From Gracilariopsis chorda (taxonomy: Eukaryota > Rhodophyta > Florideophyceae > Gracilariales > Gracilariaceae): a stretch of 29,202 nucleotides of DNA. Below are positions 16,412-26,462 of the stretch, in pieces. How positions within the stretch are numbered: the stretch's first letter is position 1; every line of letters starts with the position of its first letter. The notes under the pieces are model-generated. The model was not told the origin of the DNA. It made no database searches and saw only the letters and a list, made by a program, of their open reading frames with translations. The position numbers were made by a program, and so were the translations under genes. The DNA lies in contig NBIV01000471.1 in assembly GCA_003194525.1 (NCBI GenBank), positions 1-29,202 on the forward strand, read 5' to 3'.

Positions 16412-17985
16412 CGTCTTCGATTTGGTACAGAGGGCTTACACGCAGCCGTCGGGCCGTCTCAATTGTCTAGTCCTTTCTGCGGCGCAGGCGCTGGCAAGGA
16501 TCTCCAATCCTATTTCGCGCGTCTTCGTCGTCAGTCATGACACCAAAACGGATTCCACAAAGTTTGCGGTGCTCATTGCAGACGTTTTTAGGATCCATGG
16601 AGCGCAAAAACAGCTTTTCTCCAGACCGTTTCCCACCCCATGTGTCGCCTTGGCAGTACGAAGCCTTCAAGCTGCGCTGGGTTTGTGCGTTACAGCCAGT
16701 CATAACCCGTCACAGGACAACTGGCTCAAAGTTTTCTGGAGCGACGGCATTCAAATTCGACCTGATGTGTAGAGAAACCTGTCAAACTCTGCTCACGCCC
16801 TTGAAAAACAAGTATGCCATATCTGACCATGATCTACCACCAGTACCAGATCCCCATCACCAAATTACTGAACAGTACTTTTCGGCGGTTACCACTGCTT
16901 TATATAAGCTTCTGCTTGATGTCAGTCCTCCACGCATGGTATAAACCGCTTGACACGGCATCGGCACCTCGTTAATCGCCGAAATCTTTCGACGCTTTCA
17001 ACTTCCACGTTCGCACCGGTTGAGGAACAATGTACACCAGACCCAGCCTTCCCAACGCTACCGTTTCCCAATCCAGAGGAAAAAGGTGCTCTGGACCTTG
17101 GCGTTGAAACTTGAAAACGATGCAATGCTCCAATTGTGGTTGCGAATGATCCTGATGCCGGTCTCTAGGGGCTGCCAAAATTTCAGCCCATGGGGCGCTG
17201 TGTATATTCACCGGTTATGAAATCGCACTGTTGCTGGCTGATCACTTGACCAAACACATAAACGATGATCTTACGCAATGTGCTGTCGTTGCCAGAACAG
17301 CTTCTTTCAATGTTCTCGCCTCTATAGGCAAAACGAAAGGTTTCGTCTTCAGGGAAGCATTCACGGGACTCACGTAGATCAACAAGGTAACCTTGGACCT
17401 TGAAGAAGAGAGAAAGATGCCCATTTTGGCCAATGAAGAAGCATTCGGGTATAATATCACAAGAAACATCGTTTGTGATAAAGACAGTTTTTTGCTGTGG
17501 CCATGATGGCCCAGCTGATAGCCATTATATACGAAAAGGAGAATGCGATAGGCGAGCGCATACAAGAGTTGCTTATGGAGTACGGTATTAATTTGTCCAG
17601 CAACGGTTATTACCGCTTGACTGACTCTTGAACTAAGGCATCAGAAATATTCGACTCGGCCAGGGAAAATGGACTACCCAGTAAACTCTGCAGTGCTGTA
17701 GTGAATTCTGTCCGGGATCTGACGTATGGAAGGGAGACAGCTGAACCAAGTAGCAAAGCTCTCCTACCAGCAGATACCTCTTCACAATCCTTGAATTTTA
17801 GGTGCTCGAAGAAAAACAGCGATGACGAAGATTGTACTCTCATTATTCATTTGCGCGGAAGCGGCACTGGTAAGTTCACTTAGATCTTCACGGGTTTGAT
17901 TTCAGTGCACCTGGAATTGATCTGGCCAGGACCCCTGCAACGTATCATTGTTGAGAAAGGAATGGAAATTTTCTCCCCAGCATAG
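16412..17985 (+). pseudogene. PGM2-type phosphohexomutase relic (most of the gene)
   Basis: Family members move phosphate between positions on hexoses or pentoses through a phosphoserine. The N-terminal signature RLRFGTEGLHAAVGP lies at 16412, where the family has FGTAGLR. The catalytic loop TASHNPSQDN is intact, with the serine codon at 16698-16700. The metal loop reads ANDPDAG (17142-17162) where DPDAD is expected, so the third metal-binding aspartate has become glycine. FTGYEIALLLADHL, the sugar-loop ANEEAFGY and the domain 4 VRDLT and SGT motifs follow. At least three frameshifts and several stops interrupt it, including a TAG at the tryptophan of the FTGxxW segment. Most lesions are single-copy and cannot be cross-checked, but their number and the lost metal ligand support a dead gene. 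A GTAAGT...TTTCAG stretch of 36 nt after SGT could be a tiny intron; I rate that low. Confidence 0.83.
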
Positions 17986-18183
17986 CGGAAGATGCTGTCA
18001 GTAGCTTTTCCTCAAGCGGAAACTGACGAGACATCACGTGTTTTGTTGTTTCTCCATCGCACAGAGCCGAAAATCAACACTACACAGAGCTCCGGACTAC
18101 GAACGAAGAGCACAAAAGTAGATCAGCTGAGCGATTCTTGAATCATGCCGTACGAGAGGCGGTACGTCAGGTATTGCGCCCAT

Positions 18184-18235
18184 TAGCAAACCATGTTTTA
18201 CAAAGATGATAGCAAACCATGTTTTACAAAGATGA
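18184..18235 (+). repeat. 26-bp perfect tandem duplication (copy 2)
   Basis: This is the second-copy counterpart of the duplication at 705-756, with both 26-bp units intact. Confidence 0.95.
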
Positions 18236-18367
18236 CCCGTGTTGGTCAAAATGGATCCGTCAACGAGACGGAGAGAGGCGCACAACAGATGAATGTAAGT
18301 AGTTCGCACGTACTGGCATCAACAGTTCACTGTATCAGGGTGTCGTCGTAGCCAAGTTGAGAAAGGA

Positions 18368-19136
18368 AGAATCTTTACTCAGTGGTTGTCAACTCCCCTA
18401 TTTCTGCCAGCTTCTTTATCAGGCTTGTGAGCTGTGAATTCAACTCATCAGCAGATGTCCTAATCTTTGCAAAAACCGTTGGAGGTGCATTGTCTGCAAA
18501 CCCAGTGGCACTCATCCTCTTTCCTAGGCAGTTGGAGTTTTTACATTGACAGACTGCTTTTCAATCCTCTTCAATTCCTTTTCAAAATCGATCATATCAG
18601 GCATGGGTATGACGCCCCCGAGATTGTTGCAATGTAAAAATGAAGGGCATTGCCGCCGAAATCTGTTTCAGTAGCGGATCCTCCCACACCGTCAATGAGT
18701 TTAATCGTCAGTTTCTCAGAATTAAATTTGGTCAGAAAAGTAGCATCCCCTTCTTGGCATGTACATCCGACGCTGGGACGGCGTCAGTTCGAATTGAGAG
18801 ATAAAATTGTCGACCATGGTCCACTTGATACTCTGCTCTAGCATTTCGTATGTAGCGAAACAGAAATTGCATTCTTTCAAAGCGCTCTATAGCCTCTTGC
18901 TCAATGCTTCCGCCAGGTGGACATTACGCAATAATTAGTGCCTGCTTTGGGCTGCCTTCTCACGTGAAGCGATGCCAGATTTCGTTTGTGACATGTAGCA
19001 TCAACGGATGTACAAAACTAAGACATGTATCCATTACGTAGTGTTGTTCAGTGCTGGGTACAGCCCAACAGCGGAAGAGGGCAGAAAAGAAACGGTAGAT
19101 GGAGGAATGCACTCGAACTGGGATTTAGTGGACAAG
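18368..19136 (-). pseudogene. Unrecognised coiled-coil-like protein relic (copy 2)
   Basis: This is the second copy of the relic at 880-1650. It has an extra C near 18750, which breaks the 95-codon block that stays open in copy 1. It also has a CT insertion near 18512 and a 3-base insertion near 18976. At least the first difference suggests copy 1 is the better sequence here, so neither copy is uniformly superior. Confidence 0.38.
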
Positions 19137-19191
19137 AAGGAGATGTTAGATTACAAAAAGGGTTAAACGGCGTTATGTGGTGAGTTAGTGC

Positions 19192-19389
19192 ATGGAAATC
19201 GAAACTTTGTACAGTTTGGAGAACTTACAATCATCTTTCTTAAGCTCTGACTGGAACTCATCCTCACAAAGGGAGGAAGTGAACCATCCACTGAAGGCAG
19301 ACAATTGCTTGCAAGGAACTTTGAGCAAAACATGTCAGTTAAATCTCTTCGTTGACGTTGTGGATACCGTATTAAGAGTGAACCTTTAA
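19192..19389 (+). CDS. Short ORF, 65 codons, unrecognised (copy 2)
   Basis: This is identical in translation to the ORF at 1707-1904. Nothing further can be said about its function. Confidence 0.15.
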   Translation: MEIETLYSLENLQSSFLSSDWNSSSQREEVNHPLKADNCLQGTLSKTCQLNLFVDVVDTVLRVNL

Positions 19390-19651
19390 CTTTTTGGATT
19401 TGTGAGTAGTGCTGCACGTGGTGCGTGAGGGTAATGGAATTAGATTTTAGAATAGGCAACGAGTACATCGGACGACAAACTTGTGACATGGACGTAAACT
19501 TTGGGTAAACATGCGCAGCACATGGTGTGATGTGGGCGGCTAGTTTGGTAGCGCAAACTGCACGGAAGAGTCTTACAAGGGTGAAGCGCGAGAGACGTTC
19601 GAGCGCGGACTAACAGCGTCGACTTGTGCTTGAGAGCTAGACAGCTGCAAC

Positions 19652-19891
19652 ATGAAGCGATACCGTCCCACTTGGCACGACAGCAGGCTGAAATTCTGCC
19701 TACAAAAGCGGGCTGGGGAGGCAAAAGCGGTTGGAAGCAAATTCACAACTCGCGGCGCGGTCTCTTGGAGGGACGGAAATGAGACTGTATGTGCAAGCAG
19801 TGCGCGGTACGCTGCTGCGTACAAGGGTAGCGCTTATGTATTTGATAATTTGTATGGCACACAAGCTGTGATGCAATGGCTAAAGGGTTAG
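19652..19891 (+). CDS. Small basic protein, 79 aa, unrecognised (copy 2, intact)
   Basis: The ORF starts at ATG 19652 (MKRYRPTWHDSRLKF) and ends at TAG with AVMQWLKG. The N-terminal half is basic; the C-terminal part is richer in aromatic and small residues (AAAYKGSAYVFDNLYG). In-frame codons just upstream include a TGA, so the start is well bounded. No family is recognised. Its 3' end meets the 3' end of the minus-strand proline/arginine-rich frames (19880-19888), a tail-to-tail arrangement. It is intact only in this copy. Confidence 0.35.
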   Translation: MKRYRPTWHDSRLKFCLQKRAGEAKAVGSKFTTRGAVSWRDGNETVCASSARYAAAYKGSAYVFDNLYGTQAVMQWLKG

Positions 19892-20220
19892 ACGTCTACC
19901 TTTCGTCGCCGGAGAGGGCAACTGCGGACAAGCGCTGTAATCCGCCGTGACGGCCTGTGACCGCCGCGGCGCTGAAGCGCCAATGAGAGGCGCGCATGGC
20001 GGCCGCATCGCACTCGCGTCACGACGCGCCGCGCACATGCGCACATGCGCAGCCGGCGAGCAGCGACCGCAGCAACGCAGCGACCGCAGCAACAGAGCAG
20101 CCCTTCACAGGTGCTCGCCATCGCAGATATCCAAAGCTTCATGCTCAGCCCCAAAAATCAACACCCAAAAATGAAAAATACCCAAACAACCTCCCGCTTC
20201 CGCCCCTTTGAGCGCAGCTG

Positions 20221-21195
20221 TTATCTACCCTCCGTACGTCTCACGAGAGCTACCGATCGCTTGCCTTGACGCGCAGTTCCAGGCATCACAGAAATGCGCG
20301 TAGATCTGCCGGGCATGGAGCTCTGACACGTCGGCTCCGCCTTGCGGTTCGCCTCGCGTTCCTCCTTGGCGCGTTCCTTGTCGCGAATGCGCGTGTCAAT
20401 CATCTCTGCCAGCATCGCAAAGACATCCGGCATGGGCTCACCCGCCTTCCTCATAGCGTTCAAAACGCGACAACGATTGATCACATTGTACAACTTCTGC
20501 TTGCGGCGCAAGCTGTACGATGTGATCAATTGTTGTTGCGTATGGTAGCCGATCGACGCCTTAAACCTCGGCGCGCCTGAAAACTTAAACGTCTTTCCGA
20601 CTGTGCGGCACCTCTCCAGCAGTCTGTAGTCATTCACACGACGACTGTCTCCTTTGCAATGATCGCGCAGCGGCACACCGTCCGGAGCACCGGTTCCATG
20701 CATGATCCATAAATACATGTCTACCACAGCCTCCCAGTCATTCAGATAGGCTTCGTCCACATCCGAGGACGTGGAGCCGTGGCTGCGGGTACGCACGCTA
20801 TGGAATCAATCTTCGCCACCCTCAAACGCGCTGGGGTTGGATGTGGGCATTGTGCGTGCGGACAGACGGCTGCGTTTGCAGGGACGTTCCGTCATTGGCG
20901 AAGACCGAGGTAGAGAGGGCACGGACGCCAACGTGCCGAGGGCCTGTGGAGGCCGCTGTTCAGGGGCGTATTGGAGGGTAGGAGCACGCTGAGACGTGCG
21001 GCCGGCCGGATGCACAGGCGCCACGGGTGGTATGGGGTTAACTGTCGCGGGGGTAGGGGCTCCATTGCCCGACTGTGGGCAGGACGTGACTCGAGTTAAG
21101 CCCTCTCCGTCAGCAAAGGTTAGATTGACGGTGCAGCTGGAGTGAAAGTTGAAGGTGTCTGTGTGTAAGGAAACGAAGAAAGAAGAACTTGTTTG
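20221..21195 (-). CDS. Proline/arginine-rich protein with one in-frame TGA (copy 2)
   Basis: On the minus strand the frame is open from 21195 to 20809 (129 codons, with FHSSCTVNLTFADGEGLTRV and a proline-rich part). It meets a single TGA at 20808-20806 and continues in the same frame for 195 codons to 20221. The second half holds DEAYLNDWEAVVDMYLWIMH, a central basic region with VNDYRLLERCRTVGKTFKF, and a charged helix RDKERAKEEREANRK. Both parts look coding by composition, and the TGA at the same codon is also present in copy 1 (near 3321). It may be a nonsense mutation, an intron edge or recoding. I do not recognise the family. Confidence 0.42.
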
Positions 21196-21584
21196 TCAGC
21201 AGCTGGCAAAAGGGAGGTAGAAAGGGGGTGGGGCGGAGGGATTGGTGAGCCATTGAACATACAATAGTTTTGAACATAAGTCTGCACGCCCGTTACTTGA
21301 AGTTGAGCAGGCTCACCATTGGGGTGGTCATTATGAGAGACCACTGGCGGCAGATTGCTCGGGCCTGGCGCCGTTTTGTTCGTCAGGTTCTGCGGAGGGT
21401 GCTGCGGAGGGTGCTGCGGAGGGTGCTGCGGAGTGTGTGGAGGAGAGAGCGGCGAACGGAGCTGTAAAGGGTGATGCAGAGGGTGCTGCAGCGGGAGCGG
21501 GAGCCGCGGCGGGAGCTGCGGGGGGTGCTTTGGAGAAGGCTGATTATTACGTGAACCGTGGGGGCCGGGGGGAGTCACGTTCAT
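21120..21584 (-). CDS. Proline/histidine-rich ORF with HPPQ repeats, 154 aa (copy 2)
   Basis: The ATG at 21584 opens a 154-codon frame that is very rich in proline, leucine, glutamine and histidine. It has HPPQ tetrapeptide repeats encoded by a 12-bp minisatellite at 21390-21425. Its N-terminal part overlaps the end of the 200-codon frame upstream by 38 bp in another frame, and its C-terminal part overlaps the next frame downstream. Such low-complexity sequence can stay open by composition alone. It may be one exon of a gene covering 22149-20221. No domain is recognised. Confidence 0.3.
   Translation of the reverse strand: MNVTPPGPHGSRNNQPSPKHPPQLPPRLPLPLQHPLHHPLQLRSPLSPPHTPQHPPQHPPQHPPQNLTNKTAPGPSNLPPVVSHNDHPNGEPAQLQVTGVQTYVQNYCMFNGSPIPPPHPLSTSLLPAADKQVLLSSFPYTQTPSTFTPAAPSI
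21390..21425 (+). repeat. 12-bp minisatellite, 3 units (copy 2)
   Basis: Three perfect copies of ctgcggagggtg lie here, followed by a degenerate unit. Copy 1 has five. The difference is the largest single change between the two passes of the 17.46-kb unit. Confidence 0.95.
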
Positions 21585-22149
21585 TTGTGGGTGCCAAAGG
21601 TTGAGCCGTTATTTCTGTTTTTGGGACGATGGAGGTGCAAGCGGAGTTGGTAATGGGAAGGGTCACAGGTTCTGCCTTTCTTCGTTTTCGAAGAGAGGTG
21701 GGGCGGCGAAACAGAGCGGTGCCGACGCGCGCTCCCTTAAGTACGGAAGCTGGTGGTGCGAAGGTAGGTGGGCGCCACGTGCGGATGCTGTTTTTCGCGT
21801 TAGTTTGGGTGCAGTACCGGAGCACGTGGCGGGGGGTGCGCTGTCCGCGGCGCGTTTGTGCCGCGTCCAGAGAGCGTGCGTATAACGCGTGCGAACGGCT
21901 CGCTGGAGGGGGGGAGGGGGGGGAGAGAGTGTCGGTGACGGGGTGTAACTTTTTGAATGGACGGGCGGGCTTTTCCCTCCTCCAACACTTATTTCTGCTG
22001 CGTATGTGACAGCGTCGGTTTCGTACCGGCACTGTCCTTGGCGCGGCTGCCCTCAAGGCGGCGTTTTGACCGCTTTTCGAGCCGGCTGAAAAAGAAAAAT
22101 GTGATCGCTGCCAGCTGGCGGGAGAAAGTGACGGCGATTGAAATGCCAA
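21547..22149 (-). CDS. Arginine/proline/serine-rich ORF, 200 aa (copy 2)
   Basis: The ATG at 22149 opens a 200-codon frame, starting MAFQSPSLSPASWQRSHFSF and ending NERDSPRPPRFT. It is rich in Arg, Pro, Ser, Ala and Thr with no recognisable domain. The frame is in phase with the 20221-21195 frame but separated from it by the HPPQ segment, which is open in a different phase. A gene with a small intron or a frameshift across 21196-21547 would join them. It could also be chance in GC-rich DNA. The opposite strand is open here too (21601-22009), which lowers confidence. Confidence 0.3.
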   Translation of the reverse strand: MAFQSPSLSPASWQRSHFSFSAGSKSGQNAALRAAAPRTVPVRNRRCHIRSRNKCWRREKPARPFKKLHPVTDTLSPPSPPPASRSHALYARSLDAAQTRRGQRTPRHVLRYCTQTNAKNSIRTWRPPTFAPPASVLKGARVGTALFRRPTSLRKRRKAEPVTLPITNSACTSIVPKTEITAQPLAPTNERDSPRPPRFT

Positions 22150-22297
22150 ACGGCTCTGTGTTCGATTTCACCTGTGTGTCAGCGCTTTTGGTCGGGTATT
22201 GCTGATTATCGACAACGAAGGTAGCCGCATCGATCGCGCCTGTTCGGTGCATTCTCCCGGAAACATGTAGATACCACGGATTTTGCGCTTTCGGCAA
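21989..22297 (-). CDS. ORF, 102 aa, unrecognised (copy 2)
   Basis: This is identical to the ORF at 4529-4837. It overlaps the start of the 200-codon arginine/proline-rich frame by 161 bases in another phase, so at most one of the two is likely to be translated through the overlap. Confidence 0.3.
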   Translation of the reverse strand: MPKAQNPWYLHVSGRMHRTGAIDAATFVVDNQQYPTKSADTQVKSNTEPFGISIAVTFSRQLAAITFFFFSRLEKRSKRRLEGSRAKDSAGTKPTLSHTQQK

Positions 22298-22833
22298 TCT
22301 CCCTCCGGCAGCCTTGCTTCGGCCGTACCGCGCTTGTGATGCACCTACGTAGAGATTACAAGACGCGCTGTCTCAAGATTCACGTGACACCCTGCGGTCG
22401 ATCTCTCAACGCACAACGTGCCAGGTGGTGGGTTGAGAGGTAGTACCTTGCCACGCACCAACATCACACCCGTCGCATTGCTCCCGTGACCGATATTCAC
22501 CCTGGCCATCATTGGTAACATGCCGAACGCTCCAACTCAGCGCGCTCACGTACAATCCGTTTCCGCACCAAATGTACTCCGAAAATGGTAACACTTTCTA
22601 CTTCAATGCAGACACGTAGTCCTTCAAGGACGTATGGTTCCTTCCCAACTTGCTCTCGCATTCAAGCTACCTCGCCTTCATGTTTGTGTCTGCTGTCGTT
22701 TCCGACACTAAAAGAGAGTGTCCGAGCCCTCGCCACTCACTCTCGGCCCTTCAAACATGTTAACATGTACTTGCTACTAGTGGCGAACTGTTCTAACCCA
22801 CAATGAAGAAATTAGAGAACGGAATGTTTACAT

Positions 22834-22857
22834 TAAACAGGAGTACGCTCCTGTTTA
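22834..22857. repeat. Perfect 10-bp stem hairpin with TACG loop (copy 2)
   Basis: Identical to 5374-5397, with the same position relative to the zinc-finger frame. Confidence 0.8.
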
Positions 22858-22931
22858 CTTTCAACGCAAAAAACAACTATACACACAAGACACACACACA
22901 CACATGAACAAAACATGCAAAAGTGAAAGTG

Positions 22932-23894
22932 TCAACACGGTTCTCCCACTACAAGGACTCCAAGTACTCTAGATGCCTTTCTCTTCATATTAGCCTTAGT
23001 GAAGATGTGACAACGAGCTGCAGGTATCTTCTGGCAGATTTCGCGGCAGTGCGGACAGATCCACGTTCCGCTCGCCTTTGCACTTTCAAAGTCCCATTAC
23101 AACTCTCCGAAGCACGGTCGACACACCGCCTTCCGACACTTGCGATACGTATGCAGGTTCGCACAGAAGATATTTTCCGACTTCTGAGTGCGGGCGCAGA
23201 CGCGACAGAAGCGCGACGGACCGCGCAGCAACGGAGAGAGAGGAGGTGAGCGTGGCTTCTTTCTTAACGGTGGAGTTAGTGGAATTGGCAGCGATGGTTG
23301 AGGCGCCAGATGCACTTGTAGGAGCGTTGGTGGCGCCTGAAGCGGTGCTTGAGATGGGGGGGCTAGTGGCACGGCGGCAGTCAGCGGTGACGGCGATGTG
23401 GTGCTGAGATAGGCGGTGGCGTGCAGGTGCGGAGTAGGCGGTGTGGTAGGAGGGGCATGCGAGAGTGCTCGCTCACAGCGACGAGACGTGATCGCCTCGA
23501 GTTCGGCCACAATATCCTCGTGCTGCGAAGACGGCTGCTTCTGGGGCGGCGAGGGCAAGAAAAAGTCCGGGAAAAAGCCATGCTCAGGAGCCCGAAGCGG
23601 TGTTTGAGGTGGGGGGTCGGGTGGCGCGGCGGCAGTTAGCGGTGACGGCGATGTGCGGCTGAGATGCGCAGTGGCGTGCAGGTGCGGAGTAGGCGGTGGG
23701 GGAGGAGGGGCAGGCGTACGGCAACGACACGCGATCCACACGATTGCGGCCACAGAATCTTTGTCCCGCGAAGGCGGCTGCCTTTCGGACGGCAGAGGGA
23801 AGAGAGAGGATACAGAAACGTCCTGCTCACGCACGAGGGCGAGGTCAGCCTCTGTGAACACAAGCCAAGGCAACCAAGCTTGCGTGGGCGGCAT
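22932..23894 (-). CDS. Proline-rich protein with C-terminal CDCA7-like zinc finger; internal TAA (copy 2)
   Basis: In this copy the frame is continuous for 265 codons from ATG 23894 to a TAA at 23099-23097. It then continues in phase for 55 codons to 22932. The finger is Cys-x2-Cys (CRVC), single cysteines in IFCANL and RKC, Cys-x2-Cys (CRPC), then after the TAA W-x-C-P-x-C-R-x-I-C (WICPHCREIC). That last element is the hallmark of the CDCA7 R1 domain. Without readthrough the product would lack it. Stop-free sequence continues upstream to 24036 without another ATG. The 265-codon openness in a unit full of broken genes makes this the strongest candidate for an expressed gene. Confidence 0.6.
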
Positions 23895-24751
23895 ATCTAG
23901 AGGAAGAGTGTTGTCGGCGATGTGGGTGACGTTTAAGGCGGCGGGGCGGAATGGGACGGTGGAGTTGGCGGAGAGCGCGTGGGTGTGAGAGTGGGGAGGG
24001 GTATGGGGAGCGATGTGGAGAGTTTCGGGCGGACGTCAAGCTGGCGACGAGCGTGCTTTAAGAAGGCAGTGCGAACGAGCGCGCGCCCGGTGCATTCAAG
24101 CCTCGTCTGGTGATCTAGCCCTCGTATCATATCATCTGTTTTTCGAGTTTTACAGCATCATGAATCCAGGCCATGCAGCGTGGAGCTCTCTGAGAAAGAG
24201 TCACTCTCGGCCCAGTGGTAGTTCTGGTTTGACAGTGTCACTCTCATCCTGAGATTGTATTTGTCAGAAAAACTCGAGATCTTCCGCTGCCAAGGTCTGG
24301 CTCCACGACGCCCGTTCTTTCACTTCTGGACTAGAATAGCACCTCGACGCACGCAGATTTCAATCTTTTCATCACCAATGCCAAGCGTTTTGCAGAAAGC
24401 CCTGTACTCAGAAATGCCGCTGCGTTCATTCGGATTGTGCTTTGCTATTATTTCTAGAACGGGCAGGCTCGTGGTGGAAGTGAACGGCAGCCCTGAGGGC
24501 TGCTGTTCGCTTCTTGTCACGCAAACGATACATCCTCAAACGCGTCAGATTTGTGCCCTAATTTCCTGTTGACTGCCACCCACTTGTTCTCCGCTAAGCC
24601 ATGCCAAGTGTTGATCAGTAAGGTCACCCAATCCTTCACTATGCCCCCGTTGCTTAGGGCCAAATGAAAAGTCTTGCGATTATTCGTGTGCTCTTCTTCC
24701 GCCGAGCAGGAAAGAATTCCAAATTCATTAGTTTACTTGTTGTTCCCGAAA

Positions 24752-24951
24752 GCTCTTATGCCACAGTAGGTGCGTAGAACCCGGAGACCACTCTTTTGGT
24801 ATAGACTGCCGCCTTATCTCCACACGGACAATGGTTCCCAATTCATCTCGAAGTTTGCCATCACTTCTGCTGAGTCTCAGGACTGAAACATTTCTTCACC
24901 ACCACCTACCACCCCCTGACCGATTGGCATACGAAATGGTTCAACAGCTGC
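24752..24951 (+). mobile_element. Ty3/gypsy-type integrase remnant (copy 2)
   Basis: Identical in content to 7291-7490, with the same frameshift and the same lysine in place of the catalytic glutamate. Both lesions therefore predate the two-copy state or reflect one molecule read twice. Confidence 0.75.
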
Positions 24952-24981
24952 AGCTGTCAATATACACGGGTGCAACGCACC

Positions 24982-25191
24982 GTTTCTTTTGCTGCTATCC
25001 GCGCCCGTCAAAAACAGCTGTTGGACCCACGTGCGCGAAAAGGACTTCAGTCTTTGGCTTAAATCGTGATCATGAACTTTGGAACGGGTCTGTCTCCGGG
25101 CTCAAGAATAGAGCACTTCGGGCACCTCGATGGTTTCCTCGGTGGAATTGCGTATTCTGATCTTCTTGGTCCAAGGTTAGTCGCTAGGAGA
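24982..25191 (+). pseudogene. Rhomboid-family protease relic, C-terminal region (copy 2)
   Basis: Same sequence as 7521-7730, including the in-frame TAA before VIMNFGTG and the immediate upstream integrase remnant. Confidence 0.65.
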
Positions 25192-25435
25192 TTGCGATCA
25201 GGGCGCACCAAATTCGTGATGAGCCTGTTATGTCTTTTTTCATACGCGATGCAACAAGTCGAATTTATCTTATCCGCGGGTTGCTACAGAGGGACTGAGT
25301 TTGTTCTACGTTGTATTTTGTCAAAAGTGCGAAGCAAGGCATTATCCGTGGAAGGCGCTGTTATCGGATGAATCTTTAAAAGAGCTACAGATGTTTGAAG
25401 CGAGGAGATAGCTATACGGGCCCTGTGTGGTGCGA

Positions 25436-26462
25436 CTAGGCCAGCAGCGTCAGCGCAACTTCTAGCGAAACTACCCTTGATTCATCAATTCCTACACTTG
25501 ATGCTCTGATGACGAGCGTTGTGATATTTTCGTCCACTGCAATCACCATTACGTCGGCTCTACTGGCTAGCCTCACCACTGCAGGGCTACCAAAGGCATT
25601 TGTCGTTATGAAGAGGACGTCAACATTCGCAGCCGTAGTAACTGAAGAATCTACGTCCGTCCGATTGTTGGTAACCAGATGAGGTGCTCGAGAAAGCTCA
25701 ACAAGCACGCTGGACAAAACTGTATAGTCAAGCTCTTCCGCTGTTGACTTTGGTGAAACGCTGTCATCTGCTGGCAGCGGTTGAAGTGGTGGAGAATGCG
25801 CACATGTTAGGCGGAACTCTCGAGTGACAAGATGGCTGATCACTGCTTCTGCACCAGAATTCGCATCAACTGCGTTTCCAGATCGGTAGTTTGCGAGTTG
25901 TACATGATCTTCCTCAGAAAATTGGGAAACAACTGCTTAGCCTGACAGCTATGCTTTTCAAGGTGCTGGACTGAAAGCAACAAAGCCGCTGGGTCAGCGG
26001 TAGGCCCCCATGATGAAGCGCCTCCCTTCGATGACGCTATTTTGACAAATAATTGTCAAAATACGTTGTCGTGCGGTGCGTGATATCCAAGCGTAATGTA
26101 GCACGAGCAGCATCTGTGGTGTATCTATGGCGAAGGATGGTCTCTTCGGGCCTGCCTGAATCAAGTACTATTCTGAGACGATTTGATGTAGATGAAACTG
26201 GGGCTGGGACCCATTTCAATACAAGCAAATCGATCAAGAGCGTATCCTTCCACGTATAACGCATTGGAGATTGGCCAATACATTAGTGCGCCTTTCAGAA
26301 CATCCGAGTGAATAATGAGCGTGTCAGTGACGCGTAGGGGAAGTCTTGCAGCCGGAAGTGAATCGCTAGCGTACCCGCCGATGGCACCCCCAACACCTGT
26401 GGGGACTATGAGCACTGTTGTATGCTGCGAACACACAACCAGTGCATCTCGACTTCGGACAG
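25436..26462 (-). pseudogene. DUF3326 family protein relic (copy 2)
   Basis: Same relic as 7974-9000 with the same frameshifts. I found no difference between copies within it. The lesions are therefore reproducible and not random read noise. Confidence 0.8.
26039..26062. repeat. Perfect 10-bp inverted repeat inside the DUF3326 relic (copy 2)
   Basis: Identical to 8577-8600. Confidence 0.8.

Noticed and set aside
17915..17985. A 36-nt GTAAGT...TTTCAG intron in the PGM2-like relic
   Set aside because: Splicing it would remove the EPK part of the SGTEPK loop without restoring it; kept only as a remark, not as a feature.
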